In this document: positions 1 through 10,846 of the stretch, piece by piece | Layout: the number at the start of each line of letters is the position of its first letter | How positions within the stretch are numbered: the first letter of the stretch is position 1 | NCBI GenBank assembly: GCA_033032865.1 | Contig: JAWHQI010000028.1 | Span: 7,335,001 to 7,399,000, forward strand | DNA: 64,000 nucleotides | DNA from: Dactylorhiza incarnata | Taxonomy: Eukaryota; Streptophyta; Magnoliopsida; Asparagales; Orchidaceae | Direction of reading: 5' to 3' | Program-made: the position numbers and the translations under genes | Notes under the pieces: model-generated | The model's database searches: none | Told to the model about the DNA's origin: nothing | What the model saw: only the letters and a program-made list of their open reading frames with translations

Positions 1-2
1 CT

Positions 3-2321
3 ACATTCACATGTCCATCCGGTACCTTCGCGTTCAAAAGAATGCCATTCGGACTGTGTAATGCCCCCGCAACTTTCCAACGTTGTATGCTCGCCATTTT
101 TGCTGACATGGTAGGGGATTTCCTCGAAGTCTTTATGGATGATTTCACTCTATTTGGCAGTAGTTTTGACAGTTGCCTCGCAAATTTGGCCAAGACATTG
201 AAGCGGTGTGAAGACACCAATCTTATCTTAAACTGGGAGAAATGCCACTTCATGGTGCGCGAAGGAATCGTCTTGGGGCATAAAGTTTCCTGCGAAGGGC
301 TTGAAGTGGATCAAGCGAAAGTTAGTGTCATCAGAAACCTCCCTCCACCCATGTCAGTGAAGGGCATTCGAAGTTTTCTTGGCCATGTGGGCTTCTATCG
401 AAGGTTCATCAAGGACTTCTCCTCCATCTCAAAGCCTTTATCTCGCCTGCTGGTTAAGGACGTCCCATTCCATTTCGATGAAGCATGCATGCACGCCTTC
501 GAAACTTTACGGGGGCAACTCATCTCAGCCCCAATTCTGGTGGCACCCGACTGGACTCTACCTTTCATTATCATGTGCGACGCAAGTGATGTGGCCGTAG
601 GTGCTGTTCTCGGTCAAAAGAAAGACAAGACTTTTCACACTATCGCGTATGCCAGTCGAACTCTCAACAGTGCACAAGCCAATTATACCACCACGGAGAA
701 AGAAATGCTAGCTGTGGTCTTCGCTTTTGAAAAGTTTCACTCATACTTGGTACTCTCCGAAGTGATCGTGTATACGGACCACGCCGCTCTCAGGTATCTT
801 TTCAGTAAGAAAGAATCCAAATCGCGTCTGATTCGTTGGATTTTACTCTTGCAGGAATACAATCTGGAAATCAAAGATAAGAAAGGGGTGGAGAACGTGA
901 TTGCTGATCATCTCTCACGTTTGGAGTACGACACTCCTAATTGCGTTGTGGAGGAAACTGACGACTATTTCCCGGATGAAAAGTTATTTGCAATCACCAC
1001 ATCCTCCCCGACCGCACCTTGGTATGCAGATATTGCTAATTACTTGGCTTGTAGAACACTCTCCCCGAGTTTGTCCCCTCAGCAAAGACGGAAGCTTGTC
1101 TCCGACGCAAAATACTATTTTTGGGAAGATCCGCTCTTGTTCCACACATGCAGCGACGGGATTATTAGGCGTTGCATTCCGGAAGCTGAGTTTCAGTCTG
1201 TATTACAGCATTGTCATGACAGAGAGGCCGGCGGGCACTTCGGGGCCGTTCGAACAGCACGAAAAATCCTGCAATGTGGATTGTTCTGGCCGACCCTCTT
1301 CCGGGATGCCCATGCCTATGTCACCAAGTGCGACGAATGTCAAAGGACTGGGAATATTTCCCGGCGTGATGAGATGCCCCTTAATAACATGTTGGTTTGC
1401 GAACCCTTTGACGTCTGGGGAATAGACTTCATGGGCCCTTTCCCAATGTCTCATGGTAAGCATTACATTATTGTGGCAGTTGATTATGTCTCGAAGTGGG
1501 TGGAAGCTGAGGCGGTTGCCACGAATGATGCCAACACTGTGCTGCACTTTATCCACAAGAACATCTTCTCCAGGTTTGGGACGCCGAGAACTATCATCAG
1601 CGACGGCGGGAGTCATTTTTGCAATAGACAGTTTGTGCAGCTCATGAAAAAGTTTGGGGTCCATCATAAAATTTCTTTGGCTTACCACCCCCAAACATGC
1701 GGGCAAGTCGAAGTCTCCAACCGCGAGCTCAAGCGAATAATTGAGAAATCAATACATTCAAATAGGAAGGAGTGGGCTAAGAAGGTCGATGACGCATTAT
1801 GGGCCTACCGGACTGCGTTCAAAACACCCATTGGAATGACTCCGTTTCAATTAGTCTATGGCAAGGCATGTCACCTCCCTGTAGAGCTGGAGCATAAAGC
1901 ATTATGGGCTACCAAACTGTTGAACATGGACATTGGAGCCGCGGCCGAAGTGCGTCGGTCCCAACTCAACGAGTTAGAGGAGCTCCGTCATTTTGCTTAT
2001 GAAAACGCTCGCATCTATAAGGAGAAAACGAAAAAATGGCATGATCAGCATATAATTCCTAAGGAGTTCAAAATTGGGGACCAGGTGCTGCTCTACAACT
2101 CCCGTCTCCGCCTCTTCCCAGGGAAGCTTAAATCGAGGTGGAGTGGTCCTTTCTCCGTGACCGATGTCTCGCCTTTTGGTGCCATTGAAATATCTGGAGA
2201 TAAGGGGGACAAGTTTAAGGTCAATGGACATCGGCTGAAGTTATATGATGGCGCCACTATTAACAAGGAGCGTCAGTTGTTGACATTGGGAGATGGACTT
2301 CATACAAGCACCGGCAGCTGA
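3..2321 (+). CDS. gypsy pol polyprotein, RT-RNase H-integrase part
   Basis: This is the C-terminal part of a Ty3/gypsy polyprotein; the frame is open from base 3, so the start lies outside the window. Numbering from the Met at 42: the RT catalytic box FMDDF is at residues 31-35. RNase H acidic motifs are CDASD (179-183), TEKEM (218-222) and YTDH (244-247). The integrase zinc site uses H392, H399, C430 and C433, and the core triad is D462 (IDFMG), D521 (SDGG) and E557 (QVEVSN). All expected catalytic residues are present. It would copy genomic RNA into DNA and insert it. The stop codon ends at 2321 and no env-like ORF follows. The frame is uninterrupted over about 770 codons, which suggests recent activity. 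No chromodomain was recognised. Confidence 0.93.
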   Translation, partial: TFTCPSGTFAFKRMPFGLCNAPATFQRCMLAIFADMVGDFLEVFMDDFTLFGSSFDSCLANLAKTLKRCEDTNLILNWEKCHFMVREGIVLGHKVSCEGLEVDQAKVSVIRNLPPPMSVKGIRSFLGHVGFYRRFIKDFSSISKPLSRLLVKDVPFHFDEACMHAFETLRGQLISAPILVAPDWTLPFIIMCDASDVAVGAVLGQKKDKTFHTIAYASRTLNSAQANYTTTEKEMLAVVFAFEKFHSYLVLSEVIVYTDHAALRYLFSKKESKSRLIRWILLLQEYNLEIKDKKGVENVIADHLSRLEYDTPNCVVEETDDYFPDEKLFAITTSSPTAPWYADIANYLACRTLSPSLSPQQRRKLVSDAKYYFWEDPLLFHTCSDGIIRRCIPEAEFQSVLQHCHDREAGGHFGAVRTARKILQCGLFWPTLFRDAHAYVTKCDECQRTGNISRRDEMPLNNMLVCEPFDVWGIDFMGPFPMSHGKHYIIVAVDYVSKWVEAEAVATNDANTVLHFIHKNIFSRFGTPRTIISDGGSHFCNRQFVQLMKKFGVHHKISLAYHPQTCGQVEVSNRELKRIIEKSIHSNRKEWAKKVDDALWAYRTAFKTPIGMTPFQLVYGKACHLPVELEHKALWATKLLNMDIGAAAEVRRSQLNELEELRHFAYENARIYKEKTKKWHDQHIIPKEFKIGDQVLLYNSRLRLFPGKLKSRWSGPFSVTDVSPFGAIEISGDKGDKFKVNGHRLKLYDGATINKERQLLTLGDGLHTSTGS

Positions 2322-4134
2322 TTTCCTATTCTTGTCTCTTATCTTTTGTGTGAAACTCTAGTTCTGAACTTTTTCTTTTTAAATTCCTGCACTCTTTATA
2401 AACAATGCTAATTCAGGTATTTGGTCCAGCTTAAGGACGTTAAATGAAAGCGCTACTGGGAGACAACCCAGATTTCCGGTTTTTTTTTTATATATTTCCT
2501 TTTATCTAACCTTTCCTAGTTCAGTTTTTGTTTTTGCTTTTGTTGTTTTGAGTTTTGCTTGCAGGTTTTGTGTTCGATGGTGGATGCTGCGGATTGTCTT
2601 GATTTTAAACGCCATTCTTCTGGTATGCTCACGTGCTGAGCATTGGGTAACTTCTTCCCTAGCTTTCAATTTTGATTTTCACCGTCATATCATTATGTTG
2701 TATGGTTTTGATTAAGTCTGGGGGAGAGCCGTTTCTTTGTCACCCACTGCACATGCTCATCTCATTTGCATACTAGAAGTATTTTAATTTCAGTTATTTA
2801 GTATCGTTCATCTTCACACACCACTTCACCCACTTGAGTGTGTGCTTATCTTGTTGTGTTGTTCCGTTTAAACTAGTCTGGTCGGAAGGTGAAATAGGCT
2901 ATTAACACAGGAATTATTATTTGGAGCGCAGTGTCGACTCATGTAGTGTTCTAGTCGCTTCGCATGCTATAGTAGAACCTGAGTAGAATTAGATTTTCTT
3001 TATGCATTTAATTTATGTGCAGTATCTCTGCGTAAATTTAGATTTAATGTACTCAAGTGGTGAATTCGAATGAAATTGATGATAACCCGGTGTTGTGTGT
3101 GTGCGGTCGCTAAACGTGTGTTGCTCGAGTCGGGAGGAAGGTTTATCTTTCTCGTGGGCTAAGAACTTGCCCCAAGCGACTCTTGAAGCATGGGTGAGAG
3201 CTACTTGTTGAGTCAAGCATGATGTAGGCCACCATTTGGCTAGTTTGAGCTTTGCTATTCCATGCCCCTTTCATTCACCTTTGCAAGCCAAATTTGTGCC
3301 TACCATTTTTATGTTCAGCTCCTCCTCATCCACCAAAGCCTGAAGCCTATCCTACGCCCGCAACCAAAAAAATGTTTTAACTGTGCTCATAATTTCCAAC
3401 TTGTGTGGTGTGTGGTATCATTGTGTTTTGAAGAGAAAATATTGTCTATCCGCTGATTTTGAACCAACTGGAGGTTGCTTGAAAGAAGAAAAATATATAA
3501 AAGAAAAAAAGAAGAGTATCCTGAAAATAATCCTCCCAAGCTAAAGAGAAAAATCTGTTGGTATTTGTAAAGTAGGCTGTGTGCACACCTGGTTTTCATG
3601 ATAAGTCTGGGGGTGTGTCACACGAGCATAGTTGTTTGGTTTTGTAAGGTGCAGTGTGCCGTTGGCTCATTTGGGTTGCGTAGCCGTCATGTTTATCTTT
3701 GCATATCATTCCGTAACCTAAGCCCCGTTTTAATCCTATAAGTCCTACTGATTTGATTTGCGAGTTTGCTAGCGCCGTGGAGAGAGTGTGACCGGGCAAG
3801 CGTATGGTTCACGACGTTGATGGATTTCAGCGGAGTTATTCCTAAGCCCCGATCTTTTGCAACACCCGCCTCAGCGTCTCGTCACTTCCATACCGGGCAT
3901 GATCGTCAAATTCTTCATAATTCACCCACTGAGTACAATTAAATCTTTGAGTACGCTTTAGTACTTACGTAAATTAGTTAGCATAGCTAGAATCTTCTTC
4001 TACTAGAATTCCTACTCGCATGCGTATGTTACTTCGCACTGTACTCCCCTGCGTAATTCGCTATTTTAATTATCTTTTTCAACTTCCGCCGGATTCGTTT
4101 GCTCGGGACGCGCAAACAGTTAAGTCTGGGGGTG
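2322..4134 (+). other. E1 3' non-coding region with three polypurine-like motifs
   Basis: This stretch of 1.8 kb between pol and the 3' LTR has no convincing ORF. About 130 nt after the stop it has GCGCTACTGGGAGACAACCC, a motif type I recall from this position in plant gypsy elements. The motif TAAGTCTGGGGG occurs three times, at 2713, 3602 and 4121. Only the last abuts the LTR and is the expected priming site for plus-strand DNA. Part of the region (about 3125-3200) resembles E4 near 29410-29470 in reverse. Confidence 0.8.
4121..4134 (+). promoter_or_regulatory. E1 polypurine tract
   Basis: TAAGTCTGGGGGTG lies directly before the LTR start TGATGAGTCC. It is the expected plus-strand primer site. 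E4 has the same motif next to its LTR. Confidence 0.85.
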
Positions 4135-4393
4135 TGATGAGTCCTGATTATATACACCTTCATGGACTCATCCGGTCCATTATTTAGTCAATATCACGCA
4201 CTTTAGCCTTATTATAGTTTATAATTGATAACCCATGCTAGGTGCACATTTTGGCCCACTTTGGTGTGTTTTCGTGTTTATTTCCTTTCATAGTACTCAT
4301 ATGTTGTTAAGTGCCACTTTCGGTGGCTAGTTCTGTGTTTGTGCTGGAATAGGAGGCGTGCAAGTGTTTCCGGTGCAATTCTGCACAGGAACA

Positions 4394-4755
4394 CTGCGCA
4401 CGATCACTTGTTCTAGTGCGCACGACCACTGGTCGTGCGCCACTGATCGTGCGCACTTAGCCCCTTTTTACGAGTTCTGTCTGGTGCAGTGCGCACGCCC
4501 ATCAACTCCAGTGCGCACGACCACCGGTCGTGCGCCACTGTCCGTGCGCACTTAATAGTAATTTTATGAGTTCTGTCTCACCTATTGCGCACGACCACCG
4601 ACGCTAGTGCGCACGATCAACGGTCGTGCGCCACTGGTCGTGCGAGCATTTTATTTTATAATTTCATCTCTTGCAGGTTCTGTCCAGGCAGTGCGCACGA
4701 TCGCAGGATTCCAGTGCGCACGACCACTGGTCGTGCGCCAATGATCGTGCGCAGT
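4394..4755 (+). repeat. E1 LTR palindrome array, GTGCGCACGACC family
   Basis: There are four diverged copies of a unit built on GTGCGCACGACCACTGGTC followed by GTGCGCCACTGATC and GTGCGCAC. Each unit can fold on itself (CACGACC with GGTCGTG). Spacers between units differ in sequence. The array lies about 260 nt into U3 and ends about 15 nt before a TATA-like box. Confidence 0.85.
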
Positions 4756-4769
4756 GTTTAATCCAGCGC

Positions 4770-4778
4770 CTATTTAAG
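4770..4778 (+). promoter_or_regulatory. E1 LTR TATA-like box
   Basis: CTATTTAAG lies 15 nt after the palindrome array, at a position fitting the U3 core promoter. No start site can be shown from sequence alone. Confidence 0.55.
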
Positions 4779-5643
4779 CGCCTGTTGCGATTTTAGGGCG
4801 GATTATTCATTCCGGGAGCGGGATTTCTGTTCCGTACGCCGCCGACCGCCCCCTTGGATCGCCCCTACTTCATCTCCTACGCAAGGGGAAGCTTCCTCGG
4901 TCCATTCCTAGACATCCTCCATCGCCCGTGAGTGTTCTCCATCATCCGCAAGCCTCCAAGCAATCATTTTCGCTTTCCGCCCGGTGAGAAGAAGAAGAGA
5001 CCTTGAGTCGAAGACGACGGAGCACGTAGGGAGATTGTGACAGCCCTCTACGCCGGAAGCATCGTCCGCCCGAGTCCGGAGGTAGCCCGACAACCTACCA
5101 TTCCGGCCGTGAACGGCCGCTAGTCTTCACCGCCGGTTATCTCCTTCCTCTTTCCTTGATTGTACCCCTTTGAATCTTTTACTAAATGAATATTGTGATA
5201 TTTACTTGATGAGAATGAATGTTTCTGTGTTCTTATTCATGGGTTGGTTGTGATTCACCACGTTCAAGCGCACTCACTCACACACGCACGCAAGGCGTTT
5301 GCTCCGTGTTGGCAAGAGCTAATGACGGTTGTGAAGAGGTGTTTGCGACCCTCACTCTCTCGCGCCTGAGTCCACTTCATTCGCCTCACGAAGCACGGCA
5401 TCGCGGCCGTTGCATCCACCTCACGTTGCGAAGCGGTGTTCTCGACCCGCATCTCTTTTATTGTTGTTAAAATTAGGAAAACCAACCAAAAACCCCTTGT
5501 TGTGTTTGTGAAACGCTTGTGTAACAATATTCACTGCACGATTTGATCACCCATCCTGCATTCCTCAAGAGACCGACATCCGGGGAATTTATTCTCCACA
5601 ATTATTACTTGACAGCGACCGGTGCACTTGCCGACGCGCATCA

Positions 5644-6560
5644 CTAGCCCGATGTTTTCCCCAAGCCGCGCGCTCCCTCAGCCACCCCTACGACCAGTTT
5701 CCCCCACACAAACCCTCCACCAACCGCTCCTGGATCTGTCGCCCCCTCCCATTCAAGCTGCTACCGGTCTCAAACTTCCAGCCCTAATCCTTCCGTACTG
5801 ATCACCCCTGCCCAAGCCTCATACAACCAGCTTTCCCCTTCATCGAGCCCCACAACCCTTCCCCTCCCCTTCAAGTAGCTTCATACCACCGCCTAAGCCC
5901 TTCCCCTTCCCTTCCTGTAGCCCCTCACCACCACCCTGATCCACTATACCCCCTTGTCGTGACCCTCCAACACAAGTAGCCTTGTCCCTCCACATCCTGA
6001 ACCCACTCCTTCCTCTATCCAAGCTCGCTAGCCCCGGATCACTCGTCCGACACCTCCCAAGATCGCAACAAACCTGGATGACCACAATTGACCATTGTTA
6101 TTATGTCGCCTACACGAGTAAGTTGTAGTTTGGAGTTGTTATTTTCTATCGTTGAGTATTTGGTACCATATTTGCAGTGGATGTTGATTATTGTTTGCTA
6201 TTAGTATTGGACTTTGTATGATTTGCGGGCATATTCCGCACGAGCTTAAAACGTTTGCGCCTTGGTTGTTTGCTCTCTTTAATTAAAATTTGTGAATGCT
6301 TGCGCCTCTGTTAGTCTTATAGTAGTTAATTATTGTTGTTATTTTTAAGTGAATCTCTTGCATTTACATTACATCCTATCGTATGTAGGATTGCATTTAG
6401 AGTGTCCGCCCCTTGTCGACCTACCCCTGCATCACATTGTTTCTAAACCTCGTTCAATTTGTCGGACTTGTGTCATTTGAGTATTTTTTTTCTAGCTTCC
6501 TTGCACGCAATGCATATCAACATTTTAAATGTCTTCCAACATGTCCAATATGTTTGCTAA
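5644..6560. other. unassigned sequence between E1 and E2
   Basis: The first 450 bp are rich in C and pyrimidine runs; the rest is AT-rich. Short ORFs here show no family motif. This is the host context of E1 and E2 and may be older repeat or ancestral intergenic DNA. The last five bases, GCTAA, are the left target duplication of E2. Confidence 0.5.
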
Positions 6561-6747
6561 TGTTGGGAAAAACATCCTCCGAATTTATCTTACAAATTAT
6601 GTAAAAGTGATTTCACCATCTAAGATTCATTACCCATGTTGTATAGAGAGGGTAATTTGGTCATTAGATGTCCTAGGATGTCACTCTCATTAGGGTATCA
6701 AAGACTAGTCCAAAAGAGTGCAAAATTTTGTTGAGTTAAATCTGCGT

Positions 6748-7105
6748 CGAATAAAAGTCGACGCAGCTTCGACTGCAAGTCAAAGTAACTTCGAATAGAA
6801 ATAAGGATAACTTAGACTGGTAGTCGATGCATCAGTTGAAGTCGACGCAATGTCGAAATGTACTCGACGTAGAAGACAGAGCCATCCAAAGCAACATTAA
6901 AGTCGACGCAACTTAGAATTACATTCGATGCAGAAGGAAGGGCTCAGATTTTAAGCATTCATCTCGACGGATACGTCGATAAATATTTGACGCAACGTCG
7001 ACATCAGAGTTCATTTCTAAGCTGAGAATGATTTCGAAGCAGCTTCTATTAGAACTCAGAGGTGTGTCGATAAGAAGGCAAATGTATTCGACGCTACGTC
7101 GAATA
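6748..7105 (+). repeat. E2 LTR palindrome array, TCGACG family (5' copy)
   Basis: Short units based on TCGACGCAACGTCGA-type palindromes, about a dozen half or full sites, spaced irregularly. Examples are GTCGACGCAGCTTCGAC near 6760 and TTCGACGCTACGTCGAA near 7088. The array starts about 190 nt into U3, as in other families here. No clean TATA box follows it. Confidence 0.8.
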
Positions 7106-7797
7106 CAGACATAGAATTAGAATACTTTCTGTATTCTTTTCTAAAACCGATTCAAAAGTCAAAATGGAAATGATTTGAATTCTAACAGGTCGTTCATAAT
7201 CAAGAATGGAAAGAAGGACTCCAGAGACACAATAAAAACATTTTTAGAAGTTAATCAATAAGGGATTGACGGGGCTGTCAACTGAAAAAGAAAGAACATT
7301 ATTATCCCTTGGACATTCCTACTAAGGATATAGCAGAAAAGGAAAGTAATTCAAATGTTATTCGACAGAAGAATAAGTATACAAAGGAAGATTGAGAACA
7401 ATAAGATCTCTACTATTATGTCTTCTTCTTTCTCAAGCTTTCTCTAAGACACAACAACAGATCAAAACTTTATACAGGAAATACTCAAGACTTCTTCTTT
7501 CTCTCTCACAGTAAGAAGCCTACAGATATACAGAGATTATCAGGATCAAAGTGTATCAATCCTTGCATTCTACTATCTCTCTTAAGCAAGGATTCATCTA
7601 CTGAACAGAGATCCATCAAAAACACTAAGTGCCTGAATCCTCAGTGACTACTGCAGGAGGATTGAATCAGAAGAATAATTTTTATTTCTCTTCTTCTCCT
7701 TTACTCTTTCTTTCTCCCTTGTAATCTGAGTAAAGAGACCTTAGAATCCCTCTCCAAAGGATTTAGTGGTTTAAAATCTCCTTATCAAAGGATCTAG

Positions 7798-7935
7798 CTT
7801 GGTTCTAAGAGTCTCATTAACAAAAGACTCAGACCTTGGTTCTAAGAGTCTCCTTATCAAAAGACTCAGTGATTCTAAGAGTCTCCTTATCAAAAGACTC
7901 AGTGGTTCTAAGAGTCTCCTTATCAAAAGACTCAG
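7798..7935 (+). repeat. E2 LTR hairpin repeats with constant loop (5' copy)
   Basis: Four tandem units of about 32-36 bp, each with arms GAGTCT and AGACTC around CCTTATCAAA or a close variant. Just upstream are weaker units ending in GGATCT. The arms pair perfectly in most units. The position is late in the LTR, so the repeats would be in the 5' leader of the RNA. Confidence 0.8.
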
Positions 7936-8213
7936 GCACTGGATAGTGTATTCCTATCACGGTGGTAGAAGAGTGGAGTACCCACATTTTGGGGAACCAC
8001 TATAGATCTTGTCTAATCTGTGCTGTGAAATTTCTGTGTTGTCCATTCTTTATTTCTGCATTTCTGTGTTTATTTTATTCTGGATTGGAAATCTGAATGC
8101 ATAGTTAGTTTAATTTAATGGTCTATGCATAATTTATAGAAAAGTTTATAAAATCTATTCACCCCCCCCCCCTCTCTCGAGAATACTCAGAGGACTCACT
8201 GTGGAATTTCAAT

Positions 8214-8226
8214 TGGTATTAGAGTG
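8214..8226 (+). promoter_or_regulatory. E2 primer-binding site (tRNA-iMet type)
   Basis: TGGTATTAGAGTG starts 2 nt after the LTR. It matches the usual plant copia site TGGTATCAGAGC with a few changes. Confidence 0.85.
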
Positions 8227-8307
8227 AGGTTGATTATAAAGAGGTTAACACCTTGATCAAAAAATCCTCTCACTCAAATTTTAATATTTTAAAATTATTT
8301 TCAGAAA

Positions 8308-10197
8308 ATGAGTTCTAAGGACTATGCATCCACAAGACCACCAGTGTGTAATCTGAATAAGTTTACACTCTAAGGCCAGAATAAAACTTTTTATGAACTC
8401 TTGATGATTTTTTTTTGATGTCATTGTACCAGGTCCTCCAATCTCATTCAGAAAAGATGCAAGCGAGACTGTGTCACAAAAACTTGTCCCTAGAGCAAAA
8501 TGGACTAATGCTGATAAGAAGTTGAATGCATGTGATGCCAAGGCCATGAACATTCTGGTATCAACTATGTTAGATGACATATTCCAGAAAGTGGTTGACT
8601 ACCAATCAGCAAAGGAGATCTGAGAGTCACTATCCAGATTGGTAGAAGGTAGCTCAGATGAAAGAAAGGACAGGAAGTCCCTTCTCATATCCCAATATGT
8701 GAACTTTTAAAAGAAGGCTGAAGAAAATGTTGCTGAGATGTATGAGAGATTCAACATCATTATAAATGAGCTTAAGGGACTGGATAAGGAGTTCTCTCTA
8801 ACTGAAATCAATGATAAGCTTCTCATGTGCTTCTCAAGCACATGAGATTCAAGGATCTGGGCCATTAGAGAATCCAGATGCCACAGAGAAATCTCCACTG
8901 ATGCTTTGCTAGGCAAACTCAAGTCCTATGAGCTACTGTTGAAAAGTAGAGTTGAGACTAAGGCAAAGGAGAAAGCCTCAATCCCAAAAGAAATGACTAT
9001 AGCTCTGAAGGCTGCTGAAGGAAGTTCTTCCACATCTGAAGAAAAGATGTTCAATCTCTTGGCCAGAAGATTCAGAAGATGGGTCAAATCTGAAGACTCT
9101 AGAAGGAAGGAAAGGAGCTCGAGCAAACTTAGGTTTGACAAGTAGGTTTGACAAGACTCCAAAATAGGAGATAATTTGCTTTTCATGCAGAAAACCAGGG
9201 CATATTGCCTCTGAATGTCCTGAAGAGCAAAAGTACAGAAGCAGCAGCAAGAAGGAGCATAAAAAGAAGTCCTTCAGAAAGAAGGACAAGAAAAAGGGAA
9301 AATGTTTCATAGCTGAAACCTGGAGTGACCCAGAATCTGAGTCAAGTTCCTCTTCATCTGACAGTGATGGAGAATGTATCGCTGAAGAAGTCTGTCTGAT
9401 GCCTTTAGAAGACTCAACTGAAGAAGACCATGTATCTCAATTTGATGAATTTGATTTCTCTTCAGAAGACTTTAAAAATTGTTTTAAAGAATTTTGTCAA
9501 GATTATCTTAAGCTTCAAAAAAAACTGAAACAGTTAGGGAAGAACTAGAAGATCTTAAGAAAGAAAATCTATATTCTATTAATTATGATTTAAGTAATCA
9601 GCTATATAAAAAGGAAACAGAAATAAATGAGCTAACTAGTGAAAACTCAAATTTAAAAGAAAAGCTTACAAAGGCAAAAGCCTTTGAAGTCTCACTCAAT
9701 GGGAGGAGTCAAAAGCTCAAGGATATCACACAGAATCTCTCTATGAGATCTAGATATCTTGTCTAGGAGCAGATATATTAACTAGCACATCAATCTCCAG
9801 TAAACCAGCCTAAAAAAATTCAGTTATATTTGTCAGACCTAGTGTCTATCAAATAAATGAGAATAGTCATGTATTTAGAGAACAAAACAACAATCATCCT
9901 GATAATCTCTCTATATTTAATAAAGCAAATCTTAATAATGAGAAGAACACTCTAGGCAAGAACAATTCAGAAAAACCAATGAACCACAATCAAAAGGGTA
10001 AAATTAAAAGAAAAATCATTAGGCATTCTACAGATCTACTATATCAAGATGTATTTTATGCAAACTTCAAGTATCAAGATAATAAATATTGGTCTGATAG
10101 ACCTATTTTCTGTCATCCAAAAGGGTATCATGAAAGACCACTTTATTCTTTCATAACACCTTATAATGGTAAAAGCAAAGGGCCTAAGATAACCTGA
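8308..10197 (+). pseudogene. E2 gag, SIRE-like, with stops and frameshifts
   Basis: Gag would form the particle and bind the RNA. The ATG at 8308 (MSSKDYAS) is followed by a capsid-like region running in more than one frame. Segments such as NILVSTMLDDIF, LVEGSSDERKD and LLGKLKSYELLL match the gag fragments of E3. The zinc knuckle CFSCRKPGHIASEC (CX2CX4HX4C) is at 9177-9218. After it come a Lys/Ser-rich stretch, an acidic stretch and a Leu/Lys/Glu-rich coiled coil near 9500-9720. The end (9979-10197) finishes with KGPKIT, resembling the GPK motif that precedes protease in SIRE-type elements. Several in-frame stops, for example TGA where Trp is expected near 8620, make it non-functional as it stands. 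Protease and the rest of pol should follow but do not. Confidence 0.82.
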
Positions 10198-10429
10198 GTA
10201 CCCTCTAATATTTGAATTACATGTGCAGGAAAACTTAGGGTCATGGAAAAACTAACTCTTCAACATGGAACTACAAATAATCAAAGGGAGTGACTTCTTT
10301 TCTAAAAAATCTTGATGTTGCATTTTAATTCATACATATAATCTTATAAATGCTAATTTCAATAAACACTATTGCTGGGAAAAACAACAGATATTTTCTA
10401 AAGAAATACAACAGTAGATTTGGAGTTGC
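10198..10429 (+). other. E2 gag-to-array spacer, site of the missing pol
   Basis: This AT-rich spacer has no ORF. In full-length relatives (E5, E7) this point would hold about 3.5 kb of protease, integrase, RT and RNase H. Confidence 0.55.
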
Positions 10430-10690
10430 ATCGAAAAGAATTCAACGCACCGTTGAGTTTTACTCGACGTTAGCTCCGAGAGTCGACTGGGATAGATAAT
10501 TTGAATAGCACTCGACGCAACGTCGAATACATATCGACGCATGTGTTGATTTAATAGTTGTTGTATGAATTCGAAGTCATGTCGAGTACTAATCGACGCA
10601 ACGTCGACATGACAAGTGGGTGCAGTTTTGCTTCTAGAAGCTACTTTCGACATGTTTTGGTGCGCTGAACCTATTTCCATTCGGCGTTGC
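10430..10690 (+). repeat. E2 internal palindrome array, TCGACG family
   Basis: The same motif class as in the E2 LTR, for example ACTCGACGCAACGTCGAATA near 10510 and AATCGACGCAACGTCGACAT near 10590. It lies between gag and ORF3, the position of the arrays in E5 and E7. It is not a solo LTR: other LTR landmarks are absent. Confidence 0.8.
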
Positions 10691-10694
10691 TTCG

Positions 10695-10703
10695 ATTATA
10701 ACC
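10695..10703 (+). promoter_or_regulatory. possible internal TATA box before E2 ORF3
   Basis: ATTATAACC lies just after the internal array and about 145 nt before the ORF3 ATG. E5 and E7 have better TATA matches at the same relative place. The match alone is weak. Confidence 0.4.
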
Positions 10704-10846
10704 CTAAGCTATGATGAATCGTCTTCTTTTAAGCAACTCGGATGTTAGATTAACTTACGCTTTCGAATTTTCTCTCTCTTGCATTCTTGTTCTTGCTTCC
10801 TTCTCTCGTTCTTGTATTATTTCTGTAGGTACTACAGCAAGGATCA

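Larger units (their letters stand above)
1..5643 (+). mobile_element. E1: Athila-lineage Ty3/gypsy retrotransposon, 3' part
   Basis: The visible order is RT, RNase H, integrase, a long 3' non-coding region, a polypurine tract and a 3' LTR. The catalytic box FMDDF, the order of domains and the motif AAGTCTGGGGGTG before the LTR fit the Athila/Tat branch of Ty3/gypsy. The 5' LTR, gag and protease lie left of the window, so target duplication and full length cannot be judged. The visible coding region has no stop or frameshift, unlike most other elements here. The 3' region is related to that of E4. Confidence 0.92.
4135..5643 (+). repeat. E1 3' LTR (1509 bp)
   Basis: The LTR starts TGATGAGTCC right after the polypurine tract and ends GCGCATCA, giving matched TGATG and CATCA ends. 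The E4 LTR starts with a similar sequence and ends GCGCCATCA. It holds a palindrome array, a TATA-like box and the remaining R-U5 part. Ends were inferred from one copy plus comparison with E4, because the partner LTR is outside the window. Confidence 0.85.
6561..8211 (+). repeat. E2 5' LTR (1651 bp)
   Basis: Bounded by the GCTAA duplication on the left and the PBS on the right. It contains the TCGACG array (6748-7105), the hairpin repeats (7798-7935) and, near its end, a C-run followed by CTCTCGAGAATACTCAGAGG. It matches 12683-14335 over its whole length with scattered substitutions and small indels. Confidence 0.93.

Noticed and set aside
1203..1706. 167-aa minus-strand ORF in E1
   Set aside because: Shadow of the integrase frame; no independent features.
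5644..6560. Possible host exon in C-rich sequence
   Set aside because: No long ORF, no splice pattern or known domain; composition alone is not enough.
10430..10690. Internal array of E2 as a fragment of a third LTR
   Set aside because: Only the palindromes match; LTR ends, hairpin units and purine tract are missing.
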